In this document: one piece after another, positions 39,578 through 50,122 of the stretch
How positions within the stretch are numbered: position 1 is the first letter of the stretch
Layout: each line of letters begins with the position of its first letter
Source: Dallia pectoralis
Lineage: Eukaryota; Chordata; Actinopteri; Esociformes; Umbridae
Reading direction: 5' to 3'
Assembly (NCBI GenBank): GCA_029465975.1
Contig: CM055737.1
Span: forward strand, 18,568,706-18,632,705
Length of the DNA stretch: 64,000 nucleotides
Program-made: the position numbers and the translations under genes
Notes under the pieces: model-generated
The model's database searches: none
The model's input: only the letters and a program-made list of their open reading frames with translations
What the model was told of the DNA's origin: nothing

Positions 39578-39685
39578 CCCTACGGCCACACCACCCTGAA
39601 AACGCCTGATCTCGGAAACCAAACAGGGTCGGGCTTGGTTAGTACTTGGATGGGAGACCGCCTGGAAATATCTAGTGTTGTAAGC
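39578..39685 (+). pseudogene. Short 5S variant (108 nt), representative
   Basis: Representative of the common short class. It begins CCCTACGG instead of GCTTACGG, lacks 10 nt (one copy of the GATCTCG direct repeat at nt 31-47), and reads GGAAACCAAACAGGG where full genes read GGAAGCCAAGCAGGG. The 5' change breaks two pairs with the 3' GTAAGC stem, and the deletion removes one side of helix III and loop C, where ribosomal protein L5 and TFIIIA contacts are expected from general 5S biology. It is nearly always preceded by a spacer ending TTTTCAAATGTTCTAATA. It is probably a pseudogene class spread by amplification; transcription is still possible because the A and C boxes remain. Confidence 0.75.
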
Positions 39686-40423
39686 ATTTTGTTATTTTCT
39701 TGGCGGGAAGAAACAAACAATCAAAAAGTTAATTATGCAGTGAAGAAATCAATAAGAGCTGTAATTTCAACTTTTCTAATAGCTTACGGCCACACCACCC
39801 TGAAAACGCCTGTTCTCGTCTGATGTCGGAAGCTAAGCAGGGTTGGGCTTGGTTAGTACTTGGATGGGAGACCGCCTAGGAATATCTAGTGTTGTAAGCA
39901 TTTTGTTATTTTCATGGCGGGAAGAAACAATCAATCAAAAAGTTAATTATGCAGTGAAGAAATCAATAAGAGCTGTAATTTCAACTTGTCTTATCGCTTA
40001 CGGCCACACCACCCTGAAAACGCCCGATCTCGTCTGATCTCGGAAGCCAAGCAGGGTCGGGCTTGGTTAGTACTTGGATAGGCGACCGCCTAGGAATATC
40101 TAGTGTTGTAAGCATTTTGTTATTTTCTTGGCGGGAAGAAACAATCTATCAAAAAGTTAATTACGCAGTGAAGAAATCAATAACAGCTGTAATTTCAACT
40201 CTTCTAATAGCTTACGGCCACACCACCCTGAAAACGCCCGATCTCGTCTGATCTCGGAAGCCAAGCAGGGTTGGGCTTGGTTAGTACTTGGATGGGAGAC
40301 CGCCTGGGATTATCTAGTGTTGTAAGCATTTTGTTATTTTCATGGCGGGAAGAAACAATCAATCAAAAAGTGAATTATGCAGTGAAGAAATCAATAAGAG
40401 CTGTAATTTCAACTTGTCTAATA

Positions 40424-40530
40424 GCTTACGGCCACACCGCCCGATCTCGTCTGATCTCAGAAGCCAAGCAGGGTCGGGCTTGGTTAGTACTTGGATAGGC
40501 GACCGCCTAGGAATATCTAGTGTTGTAAGC
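40424..40530 (+). pseudogene. 5S gene with 11-nt deletion near the 5' end (plus-strand partner)
   Basis: Plus-strand 107-nt gene with CACACC joined directly to GCCCGATC. It is the mirror partner of 33111-33217 and a marker for the inverted duplication. Confidence 0.8.
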
Positions 40531-42171
40531 ATTTTGTTTTTTTCTTGGCGGGAAGAAACAATCTATCAAAAAGTTAATTACGCAGTGAAGAAATCAATAA
40601 CAGCTGTAATTTCAACTCTTCTAATAGCTTACGGCCACACCACCCTGAAAACGACCGATCTCGTCTGATCTCGGAAGCCAAGCAGGGTTGGGCTTGGTTA
40701 GTACTTGGATGGGAGACCGCCTGGGAATATCTAGTGTTGTAAGCATTTTGTTATTTTCATGGCAGGAAGAAACAATCAATCAAAAAGTGAATTATGCAGT
40801 GAAGAAATCAATAAGAGCTGTAATTTCAACTTGTCTAATAGCTTACGGCCACACCACCCTGAAAACGCCCGATCTCGTCTGATCTCGGAAGCCAAGCAGG
40901 GTCGGGCTTGGTTAGTACTTGGATGGGAGACCGCCTAGGAATATCTAGTGTTGTAAGCATTTTGTTATTTTCTTGGCGGGAAGAAACAATCAATCAAAAA
41001 GTTAATTATGCAGTGAAGAAATCAATAACAGCTGTATTTTCAAATGTTCTAATACCCTACGGCCACACCACCCTGAAAACGCCTGATCTCGGAAACCAAA
41101 CAGGGTCGGGCTTGGTTAGTACTTGGATGGGAGACCGCCTGGAAATATCTAGTGTTGTAAGCATTTTGTTATTTTCTTGGCGGGAAGAAACAAACAATCA
41201 AAAAGTTAATTATGCAGTGAAGAAATCAATAAGAGCTGTAATTTCAACTTTTCTAATAGCTTACGGCCACACCACCCTGAAAACGCCTGTTCTCGTCTGA
41301 TCTCGGAAGCCAAGCAGGGTTGGGCTTGGTTAGTACTTGGATGGGAGACCGCCTGGAAATATCTAGTGTTGTAAGCATTTTGTTATTTTCATGGCGGGAA
41401 GAAACAATCAATCAAAAAGTTAATTATGCAGTGAAGAAATCAATAACAGCTGTAATTTCAACTCTTCTAATAGCTTACGGCCACACCACCCTGAAAACGT
41501 CTGATCTCGGAAGCCAAGCAGGGTTGGGCTTGGTTAGTACTTGGATGGGAGACCGCCTAGGAATATCTAGTTTTGTTAGCATTTTGTTATTTTCATGGCG
41601 GGAAGAAACAATCAATCAAAAAGTGAATTATGCAGTGAAGAAATCAATAAGAGCTGTAATTTCAACTTGTCTAATAGCTTACGGGCACACCTCCCTGAAA
41701 ACGCCCGATCTCGTCTGATCTCGGAAGCCAAGCAGGGTCGGGCTTGGTTAGTACTTGGATGGGAGACCGCCTGGAAATATCTAGTGTTGTAGGCATTTTG
41801 TTATTTTCTTGGCGGGAAGAAACAAACAATCAAAAAGTTAATTATGCAGTGAAGAAATCAATAAGAGCTGTAATTTCAACTTTTATAATAGCTTACGGCC
41901 ACACCACCCTGAAAACGCCTGTTCTCGTCTGATCTCGGAAGCCAAGCAGGTTTGGGCTTGGTTAGTACTTGGATGGGAGACCGCCTAGTAATATCTAGTG
42001 TTGTAAGCATTTTGTTATTTTCATGGCGGGAAGAAACAATCAATCAAAAAGTGAATTATGCAGTGAAGAAATCAATAAGAGCTGTAATTTCAACTTGTCT
42101 AATAGCTTACGGGCACACCTCCCTGAAAACGCCCGATCTCGTCTGATCTCGGAAGCCAAGCAGGGTCGGGC

Positions 42172-44473
42172 TTGGTTAGTACTTGGATGGGAGACCGCCT
42201 AGGAATATCTAGTGTTGTAAGCATTTTGTTAGTTTCTTGGCGGGAAGAAACAATCTATCAAAAAGTTAATTATGCAGTGAAGAAATCAATAACAGCTGTA
42301 ATTTCAACTCTTCTAATAGCTTACGGCCACACCACCCTGAAAACGCCCGATCTCGTCTGATCTCGGAAGCCAAGCAGTGTTGGGCTTGGTTAGTACTTGG
42401 ATGGGAGACCGCCTAGGAATATCTAGTGTTGTAAGCATTTTGTTATTTTCATGGCGGGAAGAAACAATCAATCAAAAAGTTAATTATGCAGTGAAGAAAT
42501 CAATAACAGCTGTAATTTCAACTCTTCTAATAGCTTACGGCCACACCACCCTGAAAACGCCCGATCTCGTCTGATCTCGGAAGCCAAGCAGGATGGGCTT
42601 GGTTAGTACTTGGATGGGAGACCGCCTGGGAATATCTAGTGTTGTAAGCATTTTGTTATTTTCAAGGCGGGAAGAAACAATCAATCAAAAAGTGAATTAT
42701 GCAGTGAAGAAATCAATAAGAGCTGTAATTTCAACTTGTCTAATAGCTTACGGCCACACCACCCTGAAAACGCCCGATCTCGTCTGATCTCGGAAGCCAA
42801 GCAGGGTCGGGCTTGGTTAGTACTTGGATGGGAGACCGCCTAGGAATATCTAGTGTTGTAAGCATTTTGTTATTTTCATGGCGGGAAGAAACAATCAATC
42901 AAAAAGTTAATTATGCAGTGAAGAAATCAATAAGAGCTGTAATTTCAACTTGTCTTATCGCTTACGGCCACACCACCCTGAAAACGCCCGATCTCGTCTG
43001 ATCTCGGAAGCCAAGCAGGGTCGGGCTTGGTTAGTACTTGGATAGGCGACCGCCTAGGAATATCTAGTGTTGTAAGCATTTTGTTATTTTCTTGGCGGGA
43101 AAAAACAATCTATCAAAAAGTTAATTACGCAGTGAAGAAATCAATAACAGCTGTAATTTCAACTCTTCTAATAGCTTACGGCCACACCTCCCTGAAAACG
43201 CCCGATCTCGTCTGATCTCGGAAGCCAAGCAGGGTCGGGCTTGGTTAGTACTTGGATGGGAGACCGCCTAGGAATATCTAGTGTTGTAAGCATTTTGTTA
43301 TTTTCTTGGCGGGAAGAAACAATCAATCAAAAAGTTAATTATGCAGTGAAGAAATCAATAACAGCTGTATTTTCAAATGTTCTAATACCCTACGGCCACA
43401 CCACCCTGAAAACGCCAGATCTCGGAAACCAAACAGGGTCGGGCTTGGTTAGTACTTGGATGGGAGACCGCCTGGAAATATCTAGTGTTGTAAGCATTTT
43501 GTTATTTTCTTGGCGGGAAGAAACAATCAAAAAGTTAATTATGCAGTGAAGAAATCAATAAGAGCTGTAATTTCAACTTTTCTAATAGCTTACGTCCACA
43601 CCACCCTGAAAACGCCCGATCTCGTCTGATGTCGGAAGCTAAGCAGGGTTGGGCTTGGTTAGTACTTGGATGGGAGACCGCTTAGGAATATCTAGTGTTG
43701 TAAGCATTCTGTTATTTTCTTGGCGGGAAGAAACAATCAATCAAAAAGTTAATTATGCAGTGAAGAAATCAATAAGAGCTGTAATTTCAACTTGCCTAAT
43801 AGCTTACGGCCACACCACCCTGAAAACGCTCGATCTCGTCTGATCTCGGAAGCCAAGCAGGGTCGGGCTTGGTTAGTACTTGGATGGGAGACCGCCTAGG
43901 AATATCTAGTGTTGTAAGCTTTTGTTATTTTCTTGGCGGGAAGAAACAATCAATCAAAAAGTTAATTATTCAGTGAAGCAATCAATAACAGCTGTATTTT
44001 CAAATGTTCTAATACCCTACGTCCACACCACCCTGAAAACGCCTGATCTCGGAAACCAAACAGGGTCGGGCTTGGTTAGTACTTGGATGGGAGACCGCCT
44101 GGGAATATCTAGTGTTGTAAGCATTTTGTTATTTTCTTGGCGGGAAGAAACAATCAAAAAAAAGTTAATTTTGCAGTGAAGAAATCAATAAGAGCTGTAA
44201 TTTCAACTTTTCTAATAGCTTACGGCCACACCACCCTGAAAACGCCTGATCTCGTCTGATGTCGGATGCTAAGCAGGGTTGGGCTTGGTTAGTACTTGGA
44301 TGGGAGACCGCCTAGGAATATCTAGTGTTGTAAGCATTTTGTTATTTTCTTGGCGGGAAGAAACAATCAATCAAAAAGTTAATTATGCAGTGAAGAAATC
44401 AATAAGAGCTGTAATTTCAACTTGTCTTACCGCTTACGGCCACACCACCCTGAAAACGCCCGATCTCGTCTGA
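42172..44473 (+). repeat. Inverted block B' (plus arm)
   Basis: Mirror partner of 22666-25372, shorter by two units. It carries CGCTCGATC at about 43828 and CCGCTTAGG at about 43679. Confidence 0.82.
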
Positions 44474-46282
44474 TCTCGGAAGCCAAGCAGGGTTGGGCTT
44501 GGTTAGTACTTGGATGGGAGACCGCCTAGGAATATCTAGTGTTGTAAGCATTTTGTTATTTTCTTGGCGGGAAGAAACAATCAATCAAAAAGTTAATTAT
44601 GCAGTGAAGAAATCAATAACAGCTGTATTTTCAAATGTTCTAATACCCTACGGCCACACCACCCTGAAAACGCCAGATCTCGGAAACCAAACAGGGTCGG
44701 GCTTGGTTAGTACTTGGATGGGAGACCGCCTGGAAATATCTAGTGTTGTAAGCATTTTGTTATTTTCTTGGCGGGAAGAAACAATCAATCAAAAAGTTAA
44801 TTATGCAGTGAAGAAATCAATAAGAGCTGTAATTTCAACTTTTTAATAGCTTACGGCCACACCACCCTGAAAACGCCCGATCTCGTCTGATGTCGGAAGC
44901 TAAGCAGGGTTGGGCTTGGTTAGTACTTGGATGGGAGACCGCCTAGGAATATCTAGTGTTGTAAGCATTTTGTTATTTTCTTGGCGGGAAGAAACAATCA
45001 ATCAAAAAGTTAATTATGCAGTGAAGAAATCAATAAGAGCTGTAATTTCAACTTGCCTAATAGCTTACGGCCACACCACCCTGAAAACGCCCGATCTCGT
45101 CTGATCTCGGAAGCCAAGCAGGGTCGGGCTTGGTTAGTACTTGGATGGGAGACCGCCTAGGAATATCTAGTGTTGTAAGCATTTTGTTATTTTCTTGGCG
45201 GGAAGAAACAATCAATCAAAAAGTTAATTATGCAGTGAAGAAATCAATAACAGCTGTATTTTCAAATGTTCTAATACCCTACGGCCACACCACCCTGAAA
45301 ACGCCTGATCTCGGAAACCAAACAGGGTCGGGCTTGGTTAGTACTTGGATGGGAGACCGCCTGGAAATATCTAGTGTTGTAAGCATTTTGTTATTTTCTT
45401 GGCGGGAAGAAACAATCAATCAAAAAGTTAATTATGCAGTGAAGAAATCAATAAGAGCTGTAATTTCAACTTTTCTAATAGCTTACGGCCACACCACCCT
45501 GAAAACGCCTGATCTCGTCTGATCTCGGATGCTAAGCAGGGTTGGGCTTGGTTAGTACTTGGATGGGAGACTGCCTAGGAATATCTAGTGTTGTAAGCAT
45601 TTTGTTATTTTCTTGGCGGGAAGAAACAATCAATCAAAAAGTTAATTATGCAGTGAAGAAATCAATAAGAGCTGTAATTTCAACTTTCTAATAGCTTACG
45701 GCCACACCACCCTGAAAACGCCCGATCTCGTCTGATCTCGGAAGCCAAGCAGGGTTGGGCTTGGTTAGTACTTGGATGGGAGACCGCCTGGGAAATATCT
45801 AGTGTTGTAAGCATTTTGTTATTTTCTTGGCGGGAAGAAACAATCAATCAAAAAGTTAATTATGCAGTGAAGAAATCAATAAGAGCTGTAATTTCAACTT
45901 TTCTAATAGCTTACGGCCACACCACCCTGAAAACGCCCGATCTCGATGTCGGAAGCCAAACAGGGTTGGGCTTGGTTAGTACTTGGATGGGAGACCGCCT
46001 AGGAATATCTAGTGTTGTAAGCATTTTGTTATTTTCTTGGCGGGAAGAAACAATCAATCAAAAAGTTAATTATGCAGTGAAGAAATCAATAAGAGCTGTA
46101 ATTTCAACTTTCTAATAGCTTACGGCCACACCACCCTGAAAACGCCCGATCTCGTCTGATCTCGGAAGCCAAGCAGGGTTGGGCTTGGTTAGTACTTGGA
46201 TGGGAGACCGCCTAGGAATATCTAGTGTTGTAAGCATTTTGTTATTTTCTTGGCGGGAAGAAACAATCAATCAAAAAGTTAA

Positions 46283-46286
46283 TTAT
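46283..46286. repeat. Solo LTR target duplication, left (TTAT)
   Basis: TTAT directly before the TG terminus; repeated at 46937-46940. Confidence 0.75.
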
Positions 46287-46704
46287 TGTTGTGAAAATAT
46301 ACATTTAGTTTGTGAGCTCAGTAATAGTGAGATAAAACGTATATTCACATGTGATATGGACATCACCCCAAAACGTTAAGAACGGATCTCGAGACCCTGG
46401 AGAACAGGATCTACGAGAAGCTTTACATTGTTAGAGGGGCCCAATGCTAGAAACAGATGTCCTGTTTTGCCTAATCTGTATGTAATCATATGTATATGTC
46501 TTTGTTCGCCTCATGTGTTGTCATCACAAATCGAATTGTAACTGACCTCCCTTGACCTGACTGAGGAGTGACCCTCGGGTTTTTGTGACAGCTCCATACA
46601 TTTCCTATATTACTGTATATTTTAATTAGATCATGTGTAAGCCTCATCCGTTCTCCATCCGGTATTGATAAGTTCGTGTGGAAGGGTGTGCGTAAATTTA
46701 CCCC

Positions 46705-46714
46705 TATATATATG
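46705..46714 (+). promoter_or_regulatory. TATA-like box of the solo LTR
   Basis: TATATATATG, about 90 nt upstream of the ATTAAA signal. This is the expected order for an LTR promoter; activity is not shown by sequence. Confidence 0.5.
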
Positions 46715-46794
46715 TGACTTTGTACTCCTGTACTCTAGGGAAAAATTATACCTGACACTACAGTTTGCCGTATGTGTGTCAACCTCATCTATCA

Positions 46795-46800
46795 ATTAAA
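46795..46800 (+). promoter_or_regulatory. Polyadenylation-type signal of the solo LTR
   Basis: ATTAAA followed within about 30 nt by a TCTTGTCTGTTCTT stretch, consistent with the R/U5 boundary region. Confidence 0.45.
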
Positions 46801-46936
46801 CTGTTAGAGTTAACTTGAGAGATACTCTTGTCTGTTCTTATTTCGAGTCTGGTTTCGTGTGTATTTGCTTAATGTTATTTTAGAGATAAAGGTATAGTAA
46901 CATTAATTACGTGGTATTAGAAATAATTCCATAACA

Positions 46937-46940
46937 TTAT
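46937..46940. repeat. Solo LTR target duplication, right (TTAT)
   Basis: TTAT directly after the CA terminus; the spacer resumes with GCAGTGAAG. Confidence 0.75.
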
Positions 46941-48671
46941 GCAGTGAAGAAATCAATAACAGCTGTAATTTCAACTTTTCTAATAGCTTACGGCCACACC
47001 ACCCTGAAAACGCCCGATCTCGTCTGATCTCGGAAGCCAAGCAGGGTGGGCTTGGTTAGTACTTGGATGGGAGACCGCCTGGGAATATCTAGTGTTGTAA
47101 GCATTTTGTTATTTTCTTGGCGGGAAGAAACAATCAATCAAAAAGTGAATTATGCAGTGAAGAAATCAATAAGAGCTGTAATTTCAACTTGTCTAATAGC
47201 TTACGGCCACACCACCCTGAAAACGCCCGATCTCGTCTGATCTCGGAAGCCAAGCAGGGTCGGGCTTGGTTAGTACTTGGATGGGAGACCGCCTAGGAAT
47301 ATCTAGTGTTGTAAGCATTTTGTTATTTTCTTGGCAGGAAGAAACAAACAATCAAAAAGTTAATTATGCAGTGAAGAAATCAATAAGAGCTGTAATTTCA
47401 ACTTTTCTAATAGCTTACGGCCACACCACCCTGAAAACGCCCGATCTCGTCTGATCTCGGAAGCCAAGCAGGGTTGGGCTTGGTTAGTACTTGGATGGGA
47501 GACCGCCTAGGAATATCTAGTGTTGTAAGCATTTTGTTATTTTCTTGGCGGGAAGAAACAATCAATCAAAAAGTTAATTATGCAGTGAAGAAATCAATAA
47601 GAGCTGTAATTTCAACTTGTCTAATAGCTTACGGCCACACCACCCTGAAAACGCCCGATCTCGTCTGATCTCGGAAGCCAAGCAGGGTTGGGCTTGGTTA
47701 GTACTTGGATGGGAGACCGCCTAGGAATATCTAGTGTTGTAAGCATTTTGTTATTTTCATGGCGGGAAGAAACAATCAATCAAAAAGTTAATTATGCAGT
47801 GAAGAAATCAATAAGAGCTGTAATTTCAACTTGTCTAATAGCTTACGGCCACACCACCCTGAAAACCCATCTCGCCTGATCTCGGAAGCCAAACAGGGTC
47901 GGGCTTGGTTAGTACTTGGATGGGAGACCGCCTAGGAATATCTAGTGTTGTAAGCATTTTGTTATTTTCTTGGCGGGAAGAAACAATCAATCAAAAAGTT
48001 AATTATGCAGTGAAGAAATCAATAACAGCTGTATTTTCAAATGTTCTAATACCCTACGGCCACACCACCCTGAAAACGCCCGATCTCGAAACCAAACAGG
48101 GTCGGGCTTGGTTAGTACTTGGATGGGCGACCGCCTAGGAATATCTAGTGTTGTAAGCATTTTGTTAGTTTCTTGGCGGGAAGAAACAATCAATCAAAAA
48201 GTTAATTATGCAGTGAAGAAATCAATAACAGCTGTAATTTCAACTCTTCTAATAGCTTACGGCCACACCACCCTGAAAACGCCCGATCTCGGAAGCCAAA
48301 CATGGTCGGGCTTGGTTAGTACTTGGATGGGAGACCGCCTAGGAATATCTAGTGTTGTAAGCATTTTGTTATTTTCATGGCGGGAAGAAACAAACAATCA
48401 AAAAGTTAATTATGCAGTGAAGAAATCAATAAGAGCTGTAATTTCAACTTTCTTATCGCTTACGGCCACACCACCCTGAAAACGCCCGATCTCGTCTGAT
48501 CTCGGAAGCCAAGCAGGGTCGGGCTTGGTTAGTACTTGGATGGGAGACCGCCTAGGAATATCTAGTGTTGTAAGCATTTTGTTATTTTCTTGGCGGGAAG
48601 AAACAATCAATCAAAAAGTTAATTATGCAGTGAAGAAATCAATAACAGCTGTAATTTCAACTCTTCTAATA
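46937..48671 (+). rRNA. 5S rRNA tandem array, plus strand, block 2 (8 genes)
   Basis: Genes at 46986-47102, 47199-47316, 47413-47530, 47627-47744, 47841-47955, 48052-48158, 48255-48362 and 48458-48575. The sixth and seventh are short forms. The seventh keeps GCTTACGG at its 5' end but lacks one GATCTCG repeat, showing that the deletion and the CCCTACGG end can be separated. The ninth gene, from 48672, is split by the retrotransposon. Confidence 0.93.
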
Positions 48672-48701
48672 GCTTACGGCCACACCACCCTGAAAACGCC
48701 C
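48672..48701 (+). pseudogene. 5S gene, 5' fragment (nt 1-30), split by retrotransposon
   Basis: Starts GCTTACGGCC and stops after GAAAACGCCC, position 30 of the gene. The next base belongs to the retrotransposon. The remainder of the gene resumes at 54107. Confidence 0.92.
48693..48701. repeat. Retrotransposon target duplication, left
   Basis: AAAACGCCC within the 5S gene; repeated at 54103-54111 (As at the right may be shared with the poly(A) tail, so the minimum is CGCCC). Confidence 0.75.
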
Positions 48702-48920
48702 CCTGTTGGTTGGGAGTTTGTATGCAAACAGGAAGTGTTTTGGCTACAGTTGGGAGAGGAAGGCTCTCCCGAAATTTGTTTGTTTTTTCTTTGTAATTAG
48801 TTTAATTAGTTTGACTAACTTGTTCATTGTTAGTTTTGTTTTTTTTGTGTTTGTTTTAAACCACCCAACAGAGGCTTACAGCTGTCTGGAAGGTGGTTTT
48901 TTGTCTTTGTTTTTGTGAAA
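48702..48920 (+). other. 5' leader of the retrotransposon
   Basis: About 220 bp before ORF1, T-rich in its second half, starting CCTGTTGGTTGGGAG. It probably holds the element's internal promoter (inference); no recognisable box was found. Confidence 0.6.
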
Positions 48921-50065
48921 ATGGACGGATCTACTGTGGACGACTTGGAAATGGCTGGAGGGACACGCACTAATAATGACAATGGACCGGAAAATGGACA
49001 AAGAGATGGACATGGAAATGATGGTAATAAGAAAAACAATTTTGGGAAGAAGAAATATATGAAGGAAGCAACAGTAATTGTAAATATGGACAGAGCGACT
49101 GGTGTAAAGGCAGAGGATATAATTAAGGCAGTAGCAGGGAAAGTTGGGGAAGGAAAACTTTTGGCGGTGAGACCGAGACAGGGAGGGGAGTATGAGCTGA
49201 CGGTGGAGAACGAGGAGCTGTGCGAAGTTTTATTAGAGGGCCTGGAAATAAATGGAGCTACATGTGAGGTCCGCCAGCTACAAAATCGTGACTATGTGGT
49301 TTCTTTTATGCATGTGCCGGCTTATCTGGAGGATGAAAGCATTTTAGGAAAATTGATAGGATGGGGAGTTCTCCCCATTTCTGATTTAAAAAGACGATTG
49401 TATCCGGGCACTAACATCGAAGACGGGACCAGGTTTTTAAAAGTAAGATTCCCTAAAGCGGTTTCTTCTCTGCCCTATAGCACAAAACTAGACACTGCAG
49501 ACGGGCCACAGTATTTCGGGTGATGCACAGTCACCAGGTGAAAACCTGTAGGCTGTGCATGAGCCCGGAGCATATTATGAAAGATTGCCCAACCTTTATG
49601 TGCTACAAGTGCGGTGAGAGGGGACATTTTGCTAGGAACTGCAATCCAGTAAGATGCCCAGAGTGTAGGGAGACATTGGATAAATGTGAGTGTTGGATGG
49701 AAGGGGAAGGTGAGAGGAGAGAAAATAAGGAGGATGAGCCGGAAAATGAGACACAGGAACAGAAGGATACAGAAGAGGGAGCTAACAACGGAGAGACGAG
49801 CGAAGACATTATTGAGAAGAAGAATGGTGAAGACGGAACCCAAGATGGAGGATTAGACGGGGCACAGATGGACATATCTTCCACAGATAACATTTTTATT
49901 CCTGAGGTGGAAAGCGTCAAACGAAAGACGGAACACAATAAAGACACTGACAGTGAAGGAGAGGCACAGGAGGAGTTGGAGAAGGACAAAGTGGAGACAG
50001 GGTTAACACGAAGGCGATCTTTTAAGGTAAAACCCAATGTGAAAGCTACAAGGAAAAAGCATTGA
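48921..50065 (+). CDS. Retrotransposon ORF1, nucleic-acid-binding protein (one frameshift)
   Basis: ORF1 protein of a Tx1-type non-LTR element, expected to bind the element RNA in the nucleoprotein particle. The start is the ATG at 48921 (MDGSTVDD). The first frame runs to a TGA at 49521. The second frame overlaps it and continues to the TGA at 50063-50065. The joint is a T run at 49514-49516 that is one base short. Just after it come three knuckles: CX2CX4HX4C (CRLC...H...C), a second CX2CX4HX4C (CYKCGERGHFARNC) and CPECX6CXC. The C-terminal third is very rich in Glu, Asp and Lys and likely disordered. The N-terminal part has an RRM-like length but I cannot assign a fold with confidence. ORF2 starts 57 bp downstream. 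Confidence 0.82.
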
Positions 50066-50122
50066 AAACTAGTTTAGGGAAAAGTTTCAATAGATATAAA
50101 GTGTTAGAGGATTTGGAGGAGG

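Larger units (their letters stand above)
39211..40668 (+). repeat. Inverted block A' (plus arm)
   Basis: Mirror partner of 32973-34430. Confidence 0.85.
37761..46286 (+). rRNA. 5S rRNA tandem array, plus strand, block 1 (about 41 genes)
   Basis: Begins with the last 19 nt of a gene (37761-37779). Full-length or near full-length genes: 38079-38196, 38293-38410, 38508-38625, 38722-38839, 38936-39053, 39150-39267, 39364-39481, 39782-39899, 39996-40113, 40210-40327, 40627-40744, 40841-40958, 41259-41376, 41677-41794, 41891-42008, 42105-42222, 42319-42436, 42533-42649, 42746-42863, 42960-43077, 43174-43291, 43588-43705, 43802-43919, 44218-44335, 44432-44549, 44849-44966, 45063-45180, 45481-45598, 45694-45812, 45909-46022, 46118-46235. 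Short 107-108-nt forms: 37876-37983, 39578-39685, 40424-40530, 41055-41162, 41473-41580, 43388-43495, 44015-44122, 44646-44753, 45277-45384. All genes point the same way and carry the internal promoter. The block ends at the solo LTR. Confidence 0.92.
46287..46936 (+). mobile_element. Solo LTR, 650 bp, in a 5S spacer
   Basis: A 650-bp insertion begins TGTTGTG and ends ATAACA (TG...CA termini with a short TGTT/AACA inverted repeat) and is flanked by TTAT on both sides (46283-46286 and 46937-46940). The interrupted spacer continues perfectly after it. A TATA-like stretch at 46705-46714, an ATTAAA polyadenylation-type signal at 46795-46800 and a following T-rich stretch place U3-R-U5 on the plus strand. 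No internal retroelement genes or second LTR adjoin it, as expected after LTR-LTR recombination. The family (Gypsy-like, endogenous retrovirus or other) cannot be named from the LTR alone. Confidence 0.8.

Noticed and set aside
46287..46936. LTR insertion considered as a second piece of the Mutsu-like element or a SINE
   Set aside because: It has TG/CA ends, no A tail, no tRNA-type A/B boxes, a 4-bp duplication and no similarity to the retrotransposon ends.
48915..48920. GTG at 48915 as the ORF1 start
   Set aside because: A eukaryotic host makes the ATG two codons later (48921) the likely start.
49475..50037. Minus-strand open frames opposite the retrotransposon ORFs
   Set aside because: They are Ser/Leu/Phe-rich mirror frames of the Glu/Lys-rich ORF1 and ORF2, with no domain of their own.
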